From Ktedonosporobacter rubrisoli (GTDB lineage: Bacteria; Chloroflexota; Ktedonobacteria; Ktedonobacterales; Ktedonobacteraceae): 64,000 nt of DNA. Below the pieces are notes generated by a model that was not told the origin of the DNA, ran no database searches, and saw only the letters and a program-made list of their open reading frames with translations. Of this stretch, positions 1-8,569 are shown one piece after another. Positions within the stretch are counted from its first letter, which is position 1; the number at the start of each line of letters is the position of its first letter. Where the stretch lies: positions 8,742,001-8,806,000 of the forward strand of contig NZ_CP035758.1 in the NCBI RefSeq assembly GCF_004208415.1, written 5' to 3'. A program made the position numbers and the translations under genes.

Positions 1-1
1 G

Positions 2-814
2 TGGGATTTCTTTATGTTTGTGGAGATGGGCACTGATCGTATCCACCACGGTATGTGGAAGTATCACGACCCCACCCACCATAAATATGAAGTTCATCCG
101 GTTTATAATAATAGTATTCATGACTATTATCGCTATATCGATAACGAGATTGGCCAGATTCTGGACCTTGTAGATGACGATACGACTGTCTTTATTGTCT
201 CCGATCATGGGGCCAAGAAGATGGATGGCGGCCTCTGCGTCAATGAGTGGCTGATCAAAGAGGGCTATCTGACGCTGAAGTCCTATCCTTCTAAGATTAC
301 GGCCCTTGATAAGTGCGAAATCGACTGGAGTAAGACCAAGGTCTGGGGCGATGGCGGTTACTACGCGCGCATCTTCCTTAATATCGAGGGACGAGAGCCG
401 CAGGGCATTGTTAAGCCTGAAGAGGTTGAGGCACTGCGCAATGAGCTGAAGACGAAGTTTGAGGCAATCGTCGATCCCGATGGCGTGAATATCGGTACAA
501 CGGTCTATAAGCCCCAGGAAGTGTATAAGCAATGTAACGGCGTGCCGCCCGACTTGATTGTGTACTTCGGCGATTTGCTGTGGCGCTCTGTAGGTACTGT
601 TGGCTATAATTCTATCTATACGTTCGATAACGATACTGGCCCTGATGATTGTAACCATGCTCAGTTTGGTATTGTAATCAAGCATAGTGCGGATGCGCAT
701 GAAGGACCTGGCGGCCGCGAGTTGCAGGGACTTCAGCTGATGGACATGGCTCCAACGATTTTGAAGGAGCTGGATGTACCTGTTCCTGCCGATATGCAGG
801 GCAAAATTTTCTAA
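2..814 (+). CDS. Alkaline phosphatase/phosphodiesterase superfamily protein, C-terminal part
   Basis: The reading frame is open from the window edge, so the N-terminus lies outside. The visible 271 residues have features of the type I phosphodiesterase/nucleotide pyrophosphatase branch of the alkaline phosphatase superfamily: a metal-site SDHGAK motif near residue 70 of the visible part, and a late NHAQFG segment whose His would be another metal ligand. No membrane segment or signal is visible in this part. It precedes apsK and sat on the same strand with a 205-base gap, which suggests hydrolysis or transfer of phosphate or sulfate esters in the same glycan or sulfation pathway. The substrate cannot be read from the sequence; a sulfatase-like or phosphoglycerol-transferase-like activity is an alternative. 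Confidence 0.75.
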   Translation, partial: WDFFMFVEMGTDRIHHGMWKYHDPTHHKYEVHPVYNNSIHDYYRYIDNEIGQILDLVDDDTTVFIVSDHGAKKMDGGLCVNEWLIKEGYLTLKSYPSKITALDKCEIDWSKTKVWGDGGYYARIFLNIEGREPQGIVKPEEVEALRNELKTKFEAIVDPDGVNIGTTVYKPQEVYKQCNGVPPDLIVYFGDLLWRSVGTVGYNSIYTFDNDTGPDDCNHAQFGIVIKHSADAHEGPGGRELQGLQLMDMAPTILKELDVPVPADMQGKIF

Positions 815-1019
815 AGCCGTAACCTGGAGAAAGCATCCCTGGCTGTTCAGCTGGCTGGCAAGGCTCAGACCTCCGGTCTATTGAGATTGGGCCTTCCTGC
901 TCGCTTTTCCTTTCCTCTGCTGCCTTCGTCGGGCGCTGGGAAAACGAGAGGTGGAAAGCCCCGAGAGAGGAGCTGGGACGGGGATGCTGTACAAGCTAAC
1001 TTAAGGAGACTACTAATAG

Positions 1020-1616
1020 ATGGCGAACACTGGTTTTACTATCTGGTTTACAGGTTTGTCCGGTTCAGGCAAGAGTACCCTTTCTGACGCTATTCAGGAG
1101 CGTCTGGCCGCTCGCGGGCGCAATGTTGAGATCCTGGACGGGGATGTTGTGCGTACCCATCTGAGCAAAGGGCTTGGTTTCAGCCGCGAGGATCGCGATA
1201 CAAATATCAAGCGTATAGCTTTCGTTTGCTCCCTGCTCACCCGCAATGGCGTGGCCTGCATTTCTGCAGCTATTGCCCCTTATCGCGAGGCGCGCGAATG
1301 GGCCCGTAAGGAAATTGGAAATTTTGTTGAAGTCTATGTAAAATGCCCGCTTGAAGTATGCCGCCAGCGCGACGTCAAGGGTCTTTATAAGCTCGTCGAT
1401 GAGGGCAAGATTAAGAACTTCACAGGCGTAGATGATCCCTATGAAGAGCCAGAGCATCCCGAGCTCATTGTCGAGACAAATAAGGAGTCGGTTGAGGAGA
1501 GCGTCAACCGCATTATCGCCAAGCTTGAGGAATTGGGCTATCTGGAACCCGAAGAAATGAATGAGGATGAGTCAAAAGTAGTAACTGACCGCCTGGCTGC
1601 TTTGGGATACCTGTAA
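1020..1616 (+). CDS. cysC: Adenylylsulfate kinase (APS kinase)
   Basis: Phosphorylates adenylylsulfate to PAPS in the cytoplasm, the second step of sulfate activation. The 198-residue protein starts with a Walker A loop (GLSGSGKST, residues about 13-21), followed by LDGD and the RxxNI-type segment (DRDTNIKRI) and the FTGVDDPYEEP substrate loop typical of APS kinases. The ATG is preceded by AAGGAG about 12 bases upstream. ATP sulfurylase follows after 47 bases, so the two enzymes catalyse consecutive reactions from one transcript. An oddity is a C-terminal tail of about 25 residues ending DRLAALGYL. That ending resembles the last residues of many sulfatases and phosphatases of the preceding gene's superfamily, and its role here is unknown. 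Confidence 0.93.
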   Translation: MANTGFTIWFTGLSGSGKSTLSDAIQERLAARGRNVEILDGDVVRTHLSKGLGFSREDRDTNIKRIAFVCSLLTRNGVACISAAIAPYREAREWARKEIGNFVEVYVKCPLEVCRQRDVKGLYKLVDEGKIKNFTGVDDPYEEPEHPELIVETNKESVEESVNRIIAKLEELGYLEPEEMNEDESKVVTDRLAALGYL

Positions 1617-1663
1617 AATTGGTGTAAAATAGCTGAAGAAGGGAAATAGAGAAGAAGGTTAGC

Positions 1664-2833
1664 ATGACAGATGGATTGATTGCTCCTCATGGAGGAGAGC
1701 TAATTATAAATATGGCCGCTGAGGCCGAGCGGGCTGCGTTAGAAGAAAAGGCTAAGAGCCTACCAACCATTACTGTTGGCTCTCGCCAACTGGCGGACCT
1801 GGAGATGCTGGCTAACGGCGCGTATAGTCCGCTTGGTGGTTTTATGGGCCAGGCCGACTATTTGAGCGTCGTAAAAGAGATGCATTTGAGCAATGGTTTG
1901 CCCTGGACTGTTCCGATAACCCTGCCGATAACGCCTGAGCAGGCCGAGGCCATCAAGACTGATTCCCAGGTTGCTCTTGTTAACGCTGAGGGCGAGTTGC
2001 AGGCTGTGATGACTGTAACTGAGAAGTATGGCTATGACAAGCACCTTGAGGCGCGTGAGGTCTATCGTACGGAGGAAGAGGCCCATCCTGGCGTAAAGAA
2101 CGTCTATCAGCAGGCTGATGTGCTGCTGGGTGGTCCTGTTCGCGTGGTAAGGCTGCAGAACCAGGCTTTTGCCAAATATCGCTATACGCCTACCCAATCG
2201 CGCGCTTTGTTCGCCGAGCGCGGCTGGAAGCGGGTAGTGGGCTTCCAGACCCGCAACCCTGTGCATCGGGCCCATGAGTATATCCAGAAGTGCGCGCTAG
2301 AAACTGTTGATGGCCTTTACCTGCATCCGCTGGTTGGCGATACCAAGGGTGATGATATTCCGGCCGATGTGCGTATGCGCTGCTACGAAGTATTATTCGA
2401 GAACTACTATCCCGCTAACCGCGTGATCCTCGGTGTCTTGCCGGCGGCTATGCGCTATGCTGGACCACGTGAAGCCGTCTTTCATGCCCTGATGCGTAAG
2501 AACTATGGCTGCTCGCACTTCATAGTTGGTCGCGATCATGCAGGCGTAGGAAACTACTATGGAACCTACGATGCCCAGCATATCTTTACCAACTTTGATC
2601 CCGCCAAGCTAGGCATCACGCCTATGGCTTTTGAGCATGCTTTCTTCTGCCGCGTCTGCAATTCGATGGCCTCAACCAAGACTTGCCCGCATGGCAATGA
2701 TCAGCATGTTGTGCTTAGCGGAACGAAGGTACGCCAGATGCTGCGCGCCGGGGAATGCCCGCCGCCAGAGTTCTCGCGTCCAGAGGTGGCTAAAGTGCTG
2801 GTCGAGGCAATGCGTCAGCCCGTCTCGCAGTAA
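1664..2833 (+). CDS. sat: ATP sulfurylase (sulfate adenylyltransferase)
   Basis: Makes adenylylsulfate from ATP and sulfate. The 389-residue protein has the homo-oligomeric Sat signatures in order: QTRNPVHRAHEY (ATP/sulfate site) near residue 195, GRDHAGVGNYYG near 290, and SGTKVRQMLRAGE near 350. A Cys-rich stretch, FFCRVCNSM followed by TKTCPHG, fits the metal-binding loop of the Chloroflexota/archaeal type. The ATG is preceded by AAGAAGG. It sits directly after apsK and before two heptose genes. Because no sulfite-forming reductases are visible here, the PAPS may serve sulfation of a surface glycan rather than assimilation; that is inference from context only. Confidence 0.93.
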   Translation: MTDGLIAPHGGELIINMAAEAERAALEEKAKSLPTITVGSRQLADLEMLANGAYSPLGGFMGQADYLSVVKEMHLSNGLPWTVPITLPITPEQAEAIKTDSQVALVNAEGELQAVMTVTEKYGYDKHLEAREVYRTEEEAHPGVKNVYQQADVLLGGPVRVVRLQNQAFAKYRYTPTQSRALFAERGWKRVVGFQTRNPVHRAHEYIQKCALETVDGLYLHPLVGDTKGDDIPADVRMRCYEVLFENYYPANRVILGVLPAAMRYAGPREAVFHALMRKNYGCSHFIVGRDHAGVGNYYGTYDAQHIFTNFDPAKLGITPMAFEHAFFCRVCNSMASTKTCPHGNDQHVVLSGTKVRQMLRAGECPPPEFSRPEVAKVLVEAMRQPVSQ

Positions 2834-2950
2834 AAATTTGTAGAGCCAGCTAAGGCAGGAACCTGTTCTCATTCTGTAATGATGCGGGATGAGAATATGT
2901 TCTCGCCTTTTCTGTTTCAATAATATGGCTCACAGGCAGGAGGAATGTAC

Positions 2951-4006
2951 ATGTTAATTGCCAGGGCTCCAATGCGTATTAGTTTTGGTGGGGGTGGAAC
3001 TGATCTTGAGGCGTACTATGCAAAATATGGCGGCATGGTGATCAGTACGGCGATCAATAAATATTTTTATGCCATTGTGACCACTGATGAATCGGAGGAT
3101 CTCCAGGTCATCTCGGCCGATTTTCGCTCGTTGTTTCGCCACTCGCCCTACAATGATCTCTTCTGGGATGGTGATCTTGCGCTCCCTAAAGCAATCTTGC
3201 ATCATTTTGGGGTTCGTCGAGGCATTAACCTTTTCATTGCCAGTGAAGTGCCTCCTGGCACTGGCCTGGGGTCATCAAGCGCTGCCGCTGTAACCCTGGT
3301 GCGGGCTATTTCAACGCTGGTTGAGCAGCCAATGACCAAGCAGCAGGTTGCAGAATTGGCCTCGTATATTGAAATCGAGAAGATGGGGATGCCTATCGGC
3401 AAGCAGGATCAATATGCGGCAGCCTTTGGCAGTTTGAATAAGATTACCTTTACCAGTGAGGGTGTAAGCGTTGAGCCCGTGAAGGTTGCTCCCGAGGTGC
3501 GGCAGACGCTTGAGAGCCGCCTGATGCTCTTCTTCACCGGCAGCTCGCGCGAATCAACGTCGATTTTGAAGCATCAGCGTAAGTCTACCCAGAATCAGGA
3601 TGAGTCGGTTCTGCGGGCCTTGCACAATATTAAACGTGTGGCCGAAGAGGTCCAGGCATGTCTGGAAAAGGGCGATCTTGATGAGTTCGCTCGCCTCCTG
3701 CATTATTCATGGCAAGAAAAACGCCGTCTCGCACCCAATCTCTCAACCGGTTTTATTGATGAGTGCTATGAGCTTGCGCTGCGTTGTGGAGCCTCGGCGG
3801 GCAAAATTAATGGCGCGGGAGGTGGCGGTTTCCTGATGATCTACTGCCATGAGCATGCGCAAGAGGATGTCACGCAGGCTCTTGAGGAACGCGGTTTAAA
3901 GCGGATGAACTTCCACTTTGATCAGCAGGGCGCAACTGTCATTTTGAATACTGCTAATTTTAGTAATCTATGGGTTGAGCCCTACGCTGCTCCAACAAAC
4001 TCATAA
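2951..4006 (+). CDS. hddA: GHMP-family sugar kinase, D-glycero-D-manno-heptose 7-phosphate kinase-like
   Basis: A 351-residue GHMP kinase expected to phosphorylate a sugar phosphate at C1, most likely D-glycero-D-manno-heptose 7-phosphate. Visible motifs are the N-terminal RAPMRISFGGGGTDL, the ATP-binding PPGTGLGSSSAAAV near residue 95, and the C-terminal GAGGGGFLMIY motif 3. There is an ATG at 2945, but AGGAGG (2938-2943) overlaps too closely with it and lies seven bases before the ATG at 2951, so 2951 is preferred. The next gene is phosphoheptose isomerase, which makes the substrate of HddA, so pathway logic supports the call. Fucokinase-like or other GHMP sugar kinases remain possible. Confidence 0.85.
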   Translation: MLIARAPMRISFGGGGTDLEAYYAKYGGMVISTAINKYFYAIVTTDESEDLQVISADFRSLFRHSPYNDLFWDGDLALPKAILHHFGVRRGINLFIASEVPPGTGLGSSSAAAVTLVRAISTLVEQPMTKQQVAELASYIEIEKMGMPIGKQDQYAAAFGSLNKITFTSEGVSVEPVKVAPEVRQTLESRLMLFFTGSSRESTSILKHQRKSTQNQDESVLRALHNIKRVAEEVQACLEKGDLDEFARLLHYSWQEKRRLAPNLSTGFIDECYELALRCGASAGKINGAGGGGFLMIYCHEHAQEDVTQALEERGLKRMNFHFDQQGATVILNTANFSNLWVEPYAAPTNS

Positions 4007-4024
4007 GGAAGAAGGGTACGCATC

Positions 4025-4630
4025 TTGGAGTCGATAAGCATTTACATCAGTGAACTTGAAGAGATGGTGCGCTCTATTTCGTTGCCGCATCTGCAGAAGG
4101 TGCTGCAGTTGCTCGAACAGGCCTATCACAGCGGGCACCGCATCTTTATCATGGGTAATGGCGGTAGCGCGGCAACTGCCTCGCACTTTGCCCTTGATCT
4201 GGCTAAAAATACGATTGTCCCTGGCGCGCCTCGCCTGAAGGCTATTTCTTTGACTGATCACGTGCCGCTGATTACTGCCTGGAGCAATGATACTGCCTAT
4301 GAGCATATTTTTGCCGAGCAGCTGGCCAACCTTATTGAGGCCGGGGATGTGGCTATCGGCATTAGCGCGAGTGGAAATTCGCGAAATGTGATTAATGCTC
4401 TCCACCTGGCCGGACGCTCGGGAGCTTTTACGATTGGCCTGTTGGGAGCGACCGGGGGCAAGATTAAGGATATGGTAGATGCTTATGTGCTGGCTCCAGG
4501 CCGCAATATTGAGCAGGAAGAGGACGCTCATATGATCCTGGCCCATATCATTACCAGGCATATGCGCCAGGTAGTGACGACGTATGCGCAAAAACTTGCC
4601 CTGGCTGGAACCAACGGCCAGGCTAACTAA
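4025..4630 (+). CDS. gmhA: Phosphoheptose isomerase (SIS domain)
   Basis: Converts sedoheptulose 7-phosphate to D-glycero-D-manno-heptose 7-phosphate, the entry step of heptose synthesis. The 201-residue single-SIS protein shows FIMGNGGSAATASHFALDL (residues about 41-59), the ISASGNSRNVINAL loop, and a C-terminal segment with EQEEDAHMILAHII, where the acidic and His residues match the GmhA active site. The start is TTG at 4025 with AAGGAAGAAGGG upstream; no better ATG exists. It begins 18 bases after the kinase stop, so the two are probably translated from one message. The next enzymes, GmhB and HddC, are not in the window. Confidence 0.9.
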   Translation: MESISIYISELEEMVRSISLPHLQKVLQLLEQAYHSGHRIFIMGNGGSAATASHFALDLAKNTIVPGAPRLKAISLTDHVPLITAWSNDTAYEHIFAEQLANLIEAGDVAIGISASGNSRNVINALHLAGRSGAFTIGLLGATGGKIKDMVDAYVLAPGRNIEQEEDAHMILAHIITRHMRQVVTTYAQKLALAGTNGQAN

Positions 4631-4998
4631 TTTGTTGGGATGCGCTTGCTCAGCGGAGCCGGAGAAAAAATCTCAAATGCTTCTCTGTGCTCCCTGGGCA
4701 GATATAGCTCGCGTGTTGAAGCTAGTTTAATATCAAATCCGCTTGAAAAGCTATCACAAGGGGATTTGGGATATCCTCAAGTAATCATTATTTAAACTGA
4801 TTTGATATAACTCAGTCGTGCTAGATGTTAAAAAGCTTTGCCATACTCTCCAGAATGCGTGCCTCTGCGGCAAACTACCCTCTGCGTGGTTTGCCTCGTT
4901 ACAACAGCCAAAATCTCAATTCCACGCTGAAGCTGCTTTGTTTGGGAAAATAGAGATAGGACCAGAAGCCTGGTCCATCTCTATTGGGTATGCTTGCT
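4631..4998. other. Intergenic region between convergent genes
   Basis: About 370 bases between gmhA and the convergent epimerase gene. No credible coding region is visible. It is AT-rich around 4720-4810, and the only clear structure is the hairpin listed at 4951-4984. Confidence 0.7.
4951..4984 (-). terminator. Hairpin terminator of the epimerase gene, possibly bidirectional
   Basis: A 13-bp stem with one bulged A (AGAGAT-GGACCAG paired with CTGGTCC-ATCTCT) around an AAGC loop. On the minus strand it is followed by TATTTT, which fits intrinsic termination of the epimerase transcript. It lies 15 bases past the epimerase stop. Confidence 0.7.
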
Positions 4999-5922
4999 TT
5001 ATTGGCGGAAGAAATCGACTGTGGCTTTGACGCCCTCTTCGAAAGATTTTGTGGGCTGCCAGCCTAGAAGGCGCGCGGCCTTGCTGGAGTCAAAATAGGC
5101 CATGTAGATATCGCCAGGGCGCTTGGGAGCTTTGATGATCTCTGGCGTATAGCCGGTCAGGGCCTGTAGGGTCTGGAAGATCTCGTTGACGGAGGTTGCC
5201 TTGCCGGTGCCAATGCAGAAGATCTCGTTGTCCCCTTTGCCGGCGGCCAGCAAATTAGCTCTGGCCACATCCTCGACGTATACATAGTCCTTGCTCTGGC
5301 CACCATCCCAGTCGATGCGTACCTTCTCATGGGCCAGGAAACGTTTGGCAAAGATGGCAATCACCCCAGCCTCTCCGTTGGGGTCCTGGCGAGGACCATA
5401 GACGTTTCCATAGCGCAGGGCGGTATAGGTGAGTCCATAAGCCTCCTGCCAGTAGCGCAGGTAGTGTTCGGCAACCATTTTTGTAATGCCGTAGGGTGAT
5501 TCTGGCCGCTGCACAACCTCTTCGTTCAAGGGCAGGCTGGCAGGCGTACCGTATGTTGCGCCAGAAGAGGCGAAGATGATCTTGCGCGTACCTACGCGTA
5601 CACAATTGCCAAGAACATTAAGTAAGCCCAGCACATTGACGCGCGCATCTAGCTGGGGATTCTTGGTAGAGACCGCTACGCTGTGCTGAGCCGCCTGGTG
5701 GCTAACGATCTCAGGCTGGATCTCGCTAAAGATCTGTGTCAGGCTTGCCTCATCTGTAATATCGGCGCGATAGAAACGTGCCTTTGGATTAAGATTAGTT
5801 TGTTTGCCGCCCCCTTCTTCCCAGAGATTATCTATAATGGCAACTTCGTGTCCGGCTGCTATATATTGATCAACAATGTGCGATCCAATAAAACCCGCAC
5901 CACCTGTGACAAGTACTCGCAT
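4999..5922 (-). CDS. NAD-dependent nucleotide-sugar epimerase (UDP-glucose 4-epimerase-like)
   Basis: An extended short-chain dehydrogenase of 307 residues. It has the N-terminal Rossmann motif TGGAGFIGSHI, the catalytic YGITK (YxxxK) near residue 147, the partner SSGATYG near 121, and the conserved RYGNVYGPRQDP segment. It would interconvert UDP-glucose and UDP-galactose or a related sugar in the cytoplasm. It converges on the sulfation and heptose genes, consistent with polysaccharide precursor supply. The exact substrate cannot be decided, because GalE, UDP-glucuronate epimerase and WbpP types share these motifs. Confidence 0.85.
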   Translation of the reverse strand: MRVLVTGGAGFIGSHIVDQYIAAGHEVAIIDNLWEEGGGKQTNLNPKARFYRADITDEASLTQIFSEIQPEIVSHQAAQHSVAVSTKNPQLDARVNVLGLLNVLGNCVRVGTRKIIFASSGATYGTPASLPLNEEVVQRPESPYGITKMVAEHYLRYWQEAYGLTYTALRYGNVYGPRQDPNGEAGVIAIFAKRFLAHEKVRIDWDGGQSKDYVYVEDVARANLLAAGKGDNEIFCIGTGKATSVNEIFQTLQALTGYTPEIIKAPKRPGDIYMAYFDSSKAARLLGWQPTKSFEEGVKATVDFFRQ

Positions 5923-6071
5923 GGAGGAAATAGACCTTTCTTTAATCTTTGTAGTTATTACTACAAGCGTCCCTGGTTATTATAGCAAGGGCGCAATAAG
6001 CAGCACAAGCGACTGGCCCGAATATTGGCTATAGCCGGAGCAGGCCTGGCCGGAGAGCCCTTGCTTTCTTT

Positions 6072-6917
6072 TCAAACCAGCCGCTCTAAGGCTGTCTGTA
6101 ATTCGCGTGGCGAGGCGAGCACAGGAAAAATATGTAGCCCCGTTTCCTGTTGCAAACGATCGAGCGCCCGGCGATCTTGCGGATTCGCGATTGCTACGGT
6201 AAGTATATCGCGCTCACGTCCCAGGGGATAGCAATGCAGTTCCTGGGCCAGCTGTGGGCTGACCAGTTGCTGCACCTTTGCCGGTGGCCTGGAAGGTAGT
6301 AGCGAAAGGTAAGGAATGCCCAGCTTACGGGCCATCTCTGATAGCTCGGCATCCTTAGCGGGCAGTGAAGTGGGTTCATTTGTATACTTAAGCGGCTTAC
6401 GGCTAGCTTTTTCGGGGCGTGTGGTAAAGCTCAGGCTCGCCTCATTGGCGGCCATGATACATTCTTGAGCATCTTGCTGGGGAACCGGATAGGCGCTATG
6501 GCCTATCTGCATGCTGCGTGGACGCAATATCCCAGGAGTACGGCTATTATGTACGCGCCACATCAGCGCATCCCATAGCCTTTCCTGCACAATATTTCCT
6601 CCCTGCAGATTAGCCCCCAGAAGGATAAAATAGAAAGTCCAGCCCGAAAGAAAGACAAGATCGGTTTTGCGTACCAGGGGCCGCAAATTGTCGAGATAGT
6701 AACAAGCGCTTTGTCTGGCTTGAGTCTGGCGGGCAGAAGAGCTTCTACCCTCTTGCTCAAAATATAGTGTTATCGTCACCAATGCGAACTGTTCTATCGA
6801 TATCTGCGTGACCCATTGCATTTTCTCCGCAACCGCCTGAACACTATCCACTACTGCATATGTGTATGCATTCGTTGTTGGCTCAAACGCAGGATGAGTG
6901 ATTGCCTCCTTGCGCAT
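6072..6917 (-). CDS. Protein with C-terminal GspE/MshEN-type (T2SSE_N) domain
   Basis: A 281-residue protein of unknown function. The last ~90 residues (from about ELSEMARKLGIPYLSL to the end) match the N-terminal domain of type II secretion/type IV pilus ATPases, with LGIPYLSL, then VSPQLAQELHCYPLGR and TVAIANPQD. No ATPase domain follows, so the domain stands alone. The first ~180 residues are not recognised. They contain a hydrophobic stretch near LVFLSGWTFYFILLGANL that looks more like a buried strand-helix than a membrane anchor. The ATG at 6917 is chosen because AAGGAGT lies six bases upstream; an ATG 42 bases earlier lacks this. In other proteins this domain binds partners or cyclic di-GMP, so a regulatory role in pilus or secretion machinery is possible but unproven. 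Confidence 0.65.
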   Translation of the reverse strand: MRKEAITHPAFEPTTNAYTYAVVDSVQAVAEKMQWVTQISIEQFALVTITLYFEQEGRSSSARQTQARQSACYYLDNLRPLVRKTDLVFLSGWTFYFILLGANLQGGNIVQERLWDALMWRVHNSRTPGILRPRSMQIGHSAYPVPQQDAQECIMAANEASLSFTTRPEKASRKPLKYTNEPTSLPAKDAELSEMARKLGIPYLSLLPSRPPAKVQQLVSPQLAQELHCYPLGRERDILTVAIANPQDRRALDRLQQETGLHIFPVLASPRELQTALERLV

Positions 6918-7061
6918 TGTGCGACTCCTTAGAATAAAAAAAATGCTGCATATGTTCATGCGTATATGTTCATATGTAATAAAAAGAATACTCTGTGAGT
7001 ACTGAGAAATTAGCGAAAAGATGGTTATATTCGCGTTAAGACTTCACGTTTGTGGTTAAGA

Positions 7062-7880
7062 TCAGTTCATTTCCTTCCGAATGGCATAGTGTTTAATGAG
7101 TGGGGGTAAAGCCTGCTGCAAAATATCGATTTGTTGAAGCAAATGGTCGATTTTTTGCATGAGATCGAAGAGCAAAGTCGCGACAGCTTCGTCGTCGCCT
7201 ACCGAGATGCCCTGAAAGTCGAGAAGAATGTTGCCAAAGATGATCTGGGCGCTCTCCTGCAAGTCGTTAAGAGCCGCATCCATGTGGGTTAATTGCGGTA
7301 GAGATGGGCTGGAGCCGGCGAGCTGACCGGCAAAGGTAAATGCTAAACGGCGATATGCTTGCCAGTCGTTAAGCTGGGTGGTAAGTAATTTGACGGTTTT
7401 CTCGCAACGTTCTTGCGAGGTAATATAGTCTAGATACTGTTCATAGGGCTGGTTTATCTGCAGTTCCCTGGTAATTTTTCGGGCCGCCTGCCGGGCGTCA
7501 AGTAAGTCTAGCAGCACGATAAGACTATTTTTCAATAGATAGCAGAGTGGCTCTACATGTTGAATGAGTTGCTTGATTTCGCCTAGCTTTGACCAGAGAG
7601 CATAACGATATGTGATACTCTGGGAGGCAAGCTGGGAGACGCGAGCTTGCTGGCTGCTCTCCGCTAGCTCCGGTAGCTTTATATGGTAAAGCGTATTGAG
7701 ACGGATAAAGAGATGGTGGAGGCAGAAGCCGAGAATTTCCAGTTCGTCAAGGGCTGCCGGTGAGTTGAAGAAGCTTTTCAGTGGCTCTAATGTAACGCTT
7801 AGCTCGGCTATATCGAGCTGAGGTCCTTGATCGTGAGCAGTCTGTGAGGTCTGTTGTTTGAGCTCGTCTGGTTGTCTCAT
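7062..7880 (-). CDS. Hypothetical helical protein
   Basis: A 272-residue protein I do not recognise. It is rich in Leu, Gln and Ala, has no Cys-based metal motifs, signal peptide or membrane segment, and reads as nearly all alpha-helical with several amphipathic stretches. The start at 7880 is supported by GGGAGG six bases upstream; longer in-frame starts lack this. It lies about 145 bases upstream of, and in the same direction as, the MshEN-domain gene. The two could form one transcript, with this protein as a structural or regulatory partner. Confidence 0.6.
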   Translation of the reverse strand: MRQPDELKQQTSQTAHDQGPQLDIAELSVTLEPLKSFFNSPAALDELEILGFCLHHLFIRLNTLYHIKLPELAESSQQARVSQLASQSITYRYALWSKLGEIKQLIQHVEPLCYLLKNSLIVLLDLLDARQAARKITRELQINQPYEQYLDYITSQERCEKTVKLLTTQLNDWQAYRRLAFTFAGQLAGSSPSLPQLTHMDAALNDLQESAQIIFGNILLDFQGISVGDDEAVATLLFDLMQKIDHLLQQIDILQQALPPLIKHYAIRKEMN

Positions 7881-8569
7881 CCGCGTCCTCCCCATATACG
7901 TTATCTCTACGCTCGACATCCACAAGCTCTATCTCCTGGATGCGATCTGGCTTATCTCATTTACGATAGAAAACACTTTAGCTAGTGTTCTGTCAAGATT
8001 TCTGTGAGGCGTGAAACCAGCGGGATTGTCAAGGGAGTGCCGCGATCTAGCGGATCGCCACCTTTGACCTGGGCCGGTGCCCCATTCCCCCATTCCCTCT
8101 GCAGCCCGCAGGCGGCGCAGACGTCAAAAGACGTCTGACAAAGCACTAGTAAGCCTTTTTACTATTATTGTACTGCTGAAAGAAAGTTGCGAAAGAAGTA
8201 GGAGGCTTTGAGCTATAGGATATGAGCCACTTGACAGCTCTATTCCGGTATGACTAATGTATGTAGTACTGGTAAAAACTCACACGATTGTTTTCCTGCT
8301 TGATTCAGCTCACTGGAGCAGGAGAGGTAGTGGCTGCTACTTGTTATAGTAGGGCGGCGAGTCCCGCAGTGGCTTTTCTACGATTCTTGACAGAGGAAGC
8401 AGCGAAATTTGCTGAAAGGAAAAGATTGCTCTGTTTGGTGAATTGTTTGCGAAAGCAGGAAAATTTCTTATAGTCATATGTAAAGTATGATGGCGTTGCC
8501 CGTTGGTTATAACGACAGGCCCGGTGGCGTATCAATTCAGCAGAATAAAGAAGTAGTAGTAGATGGACT
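7881..8569. other. Intergenic region with a short perfect hairpin
   Basis: About 690 bases between divergently oriented genes. No convincing coding region. It contains a perfect 8-bp stem CAGACGTC-AAAA-GACGTCTG at 8118-8137 without a following T-run, embedded in a GC-rich patch. The 8150-8290 part is AT-richer and is where the promoter of the downstream plus-strand gene would lie, although no textbook -35/-10 pair is obvious. Confidence 0.6.

Noticed and set aside
881..1087. Open frame ahead of and overlapping apsK
   Set aside because: No ribosome site, low-quality composition and out of frame with apsK, whose own start has AAGGAG.
1065..1457. 130-codon minus-strand frame inside apsK
   Set aside because: Entirely antisense to a well-supported gene with no recognisable content.
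7881..8569. Possible tRNA or small RNA around the 8118 hairpin
   Set aside because: No cloverleaf, no TTCGA-type T arm and no T-run after the stem.
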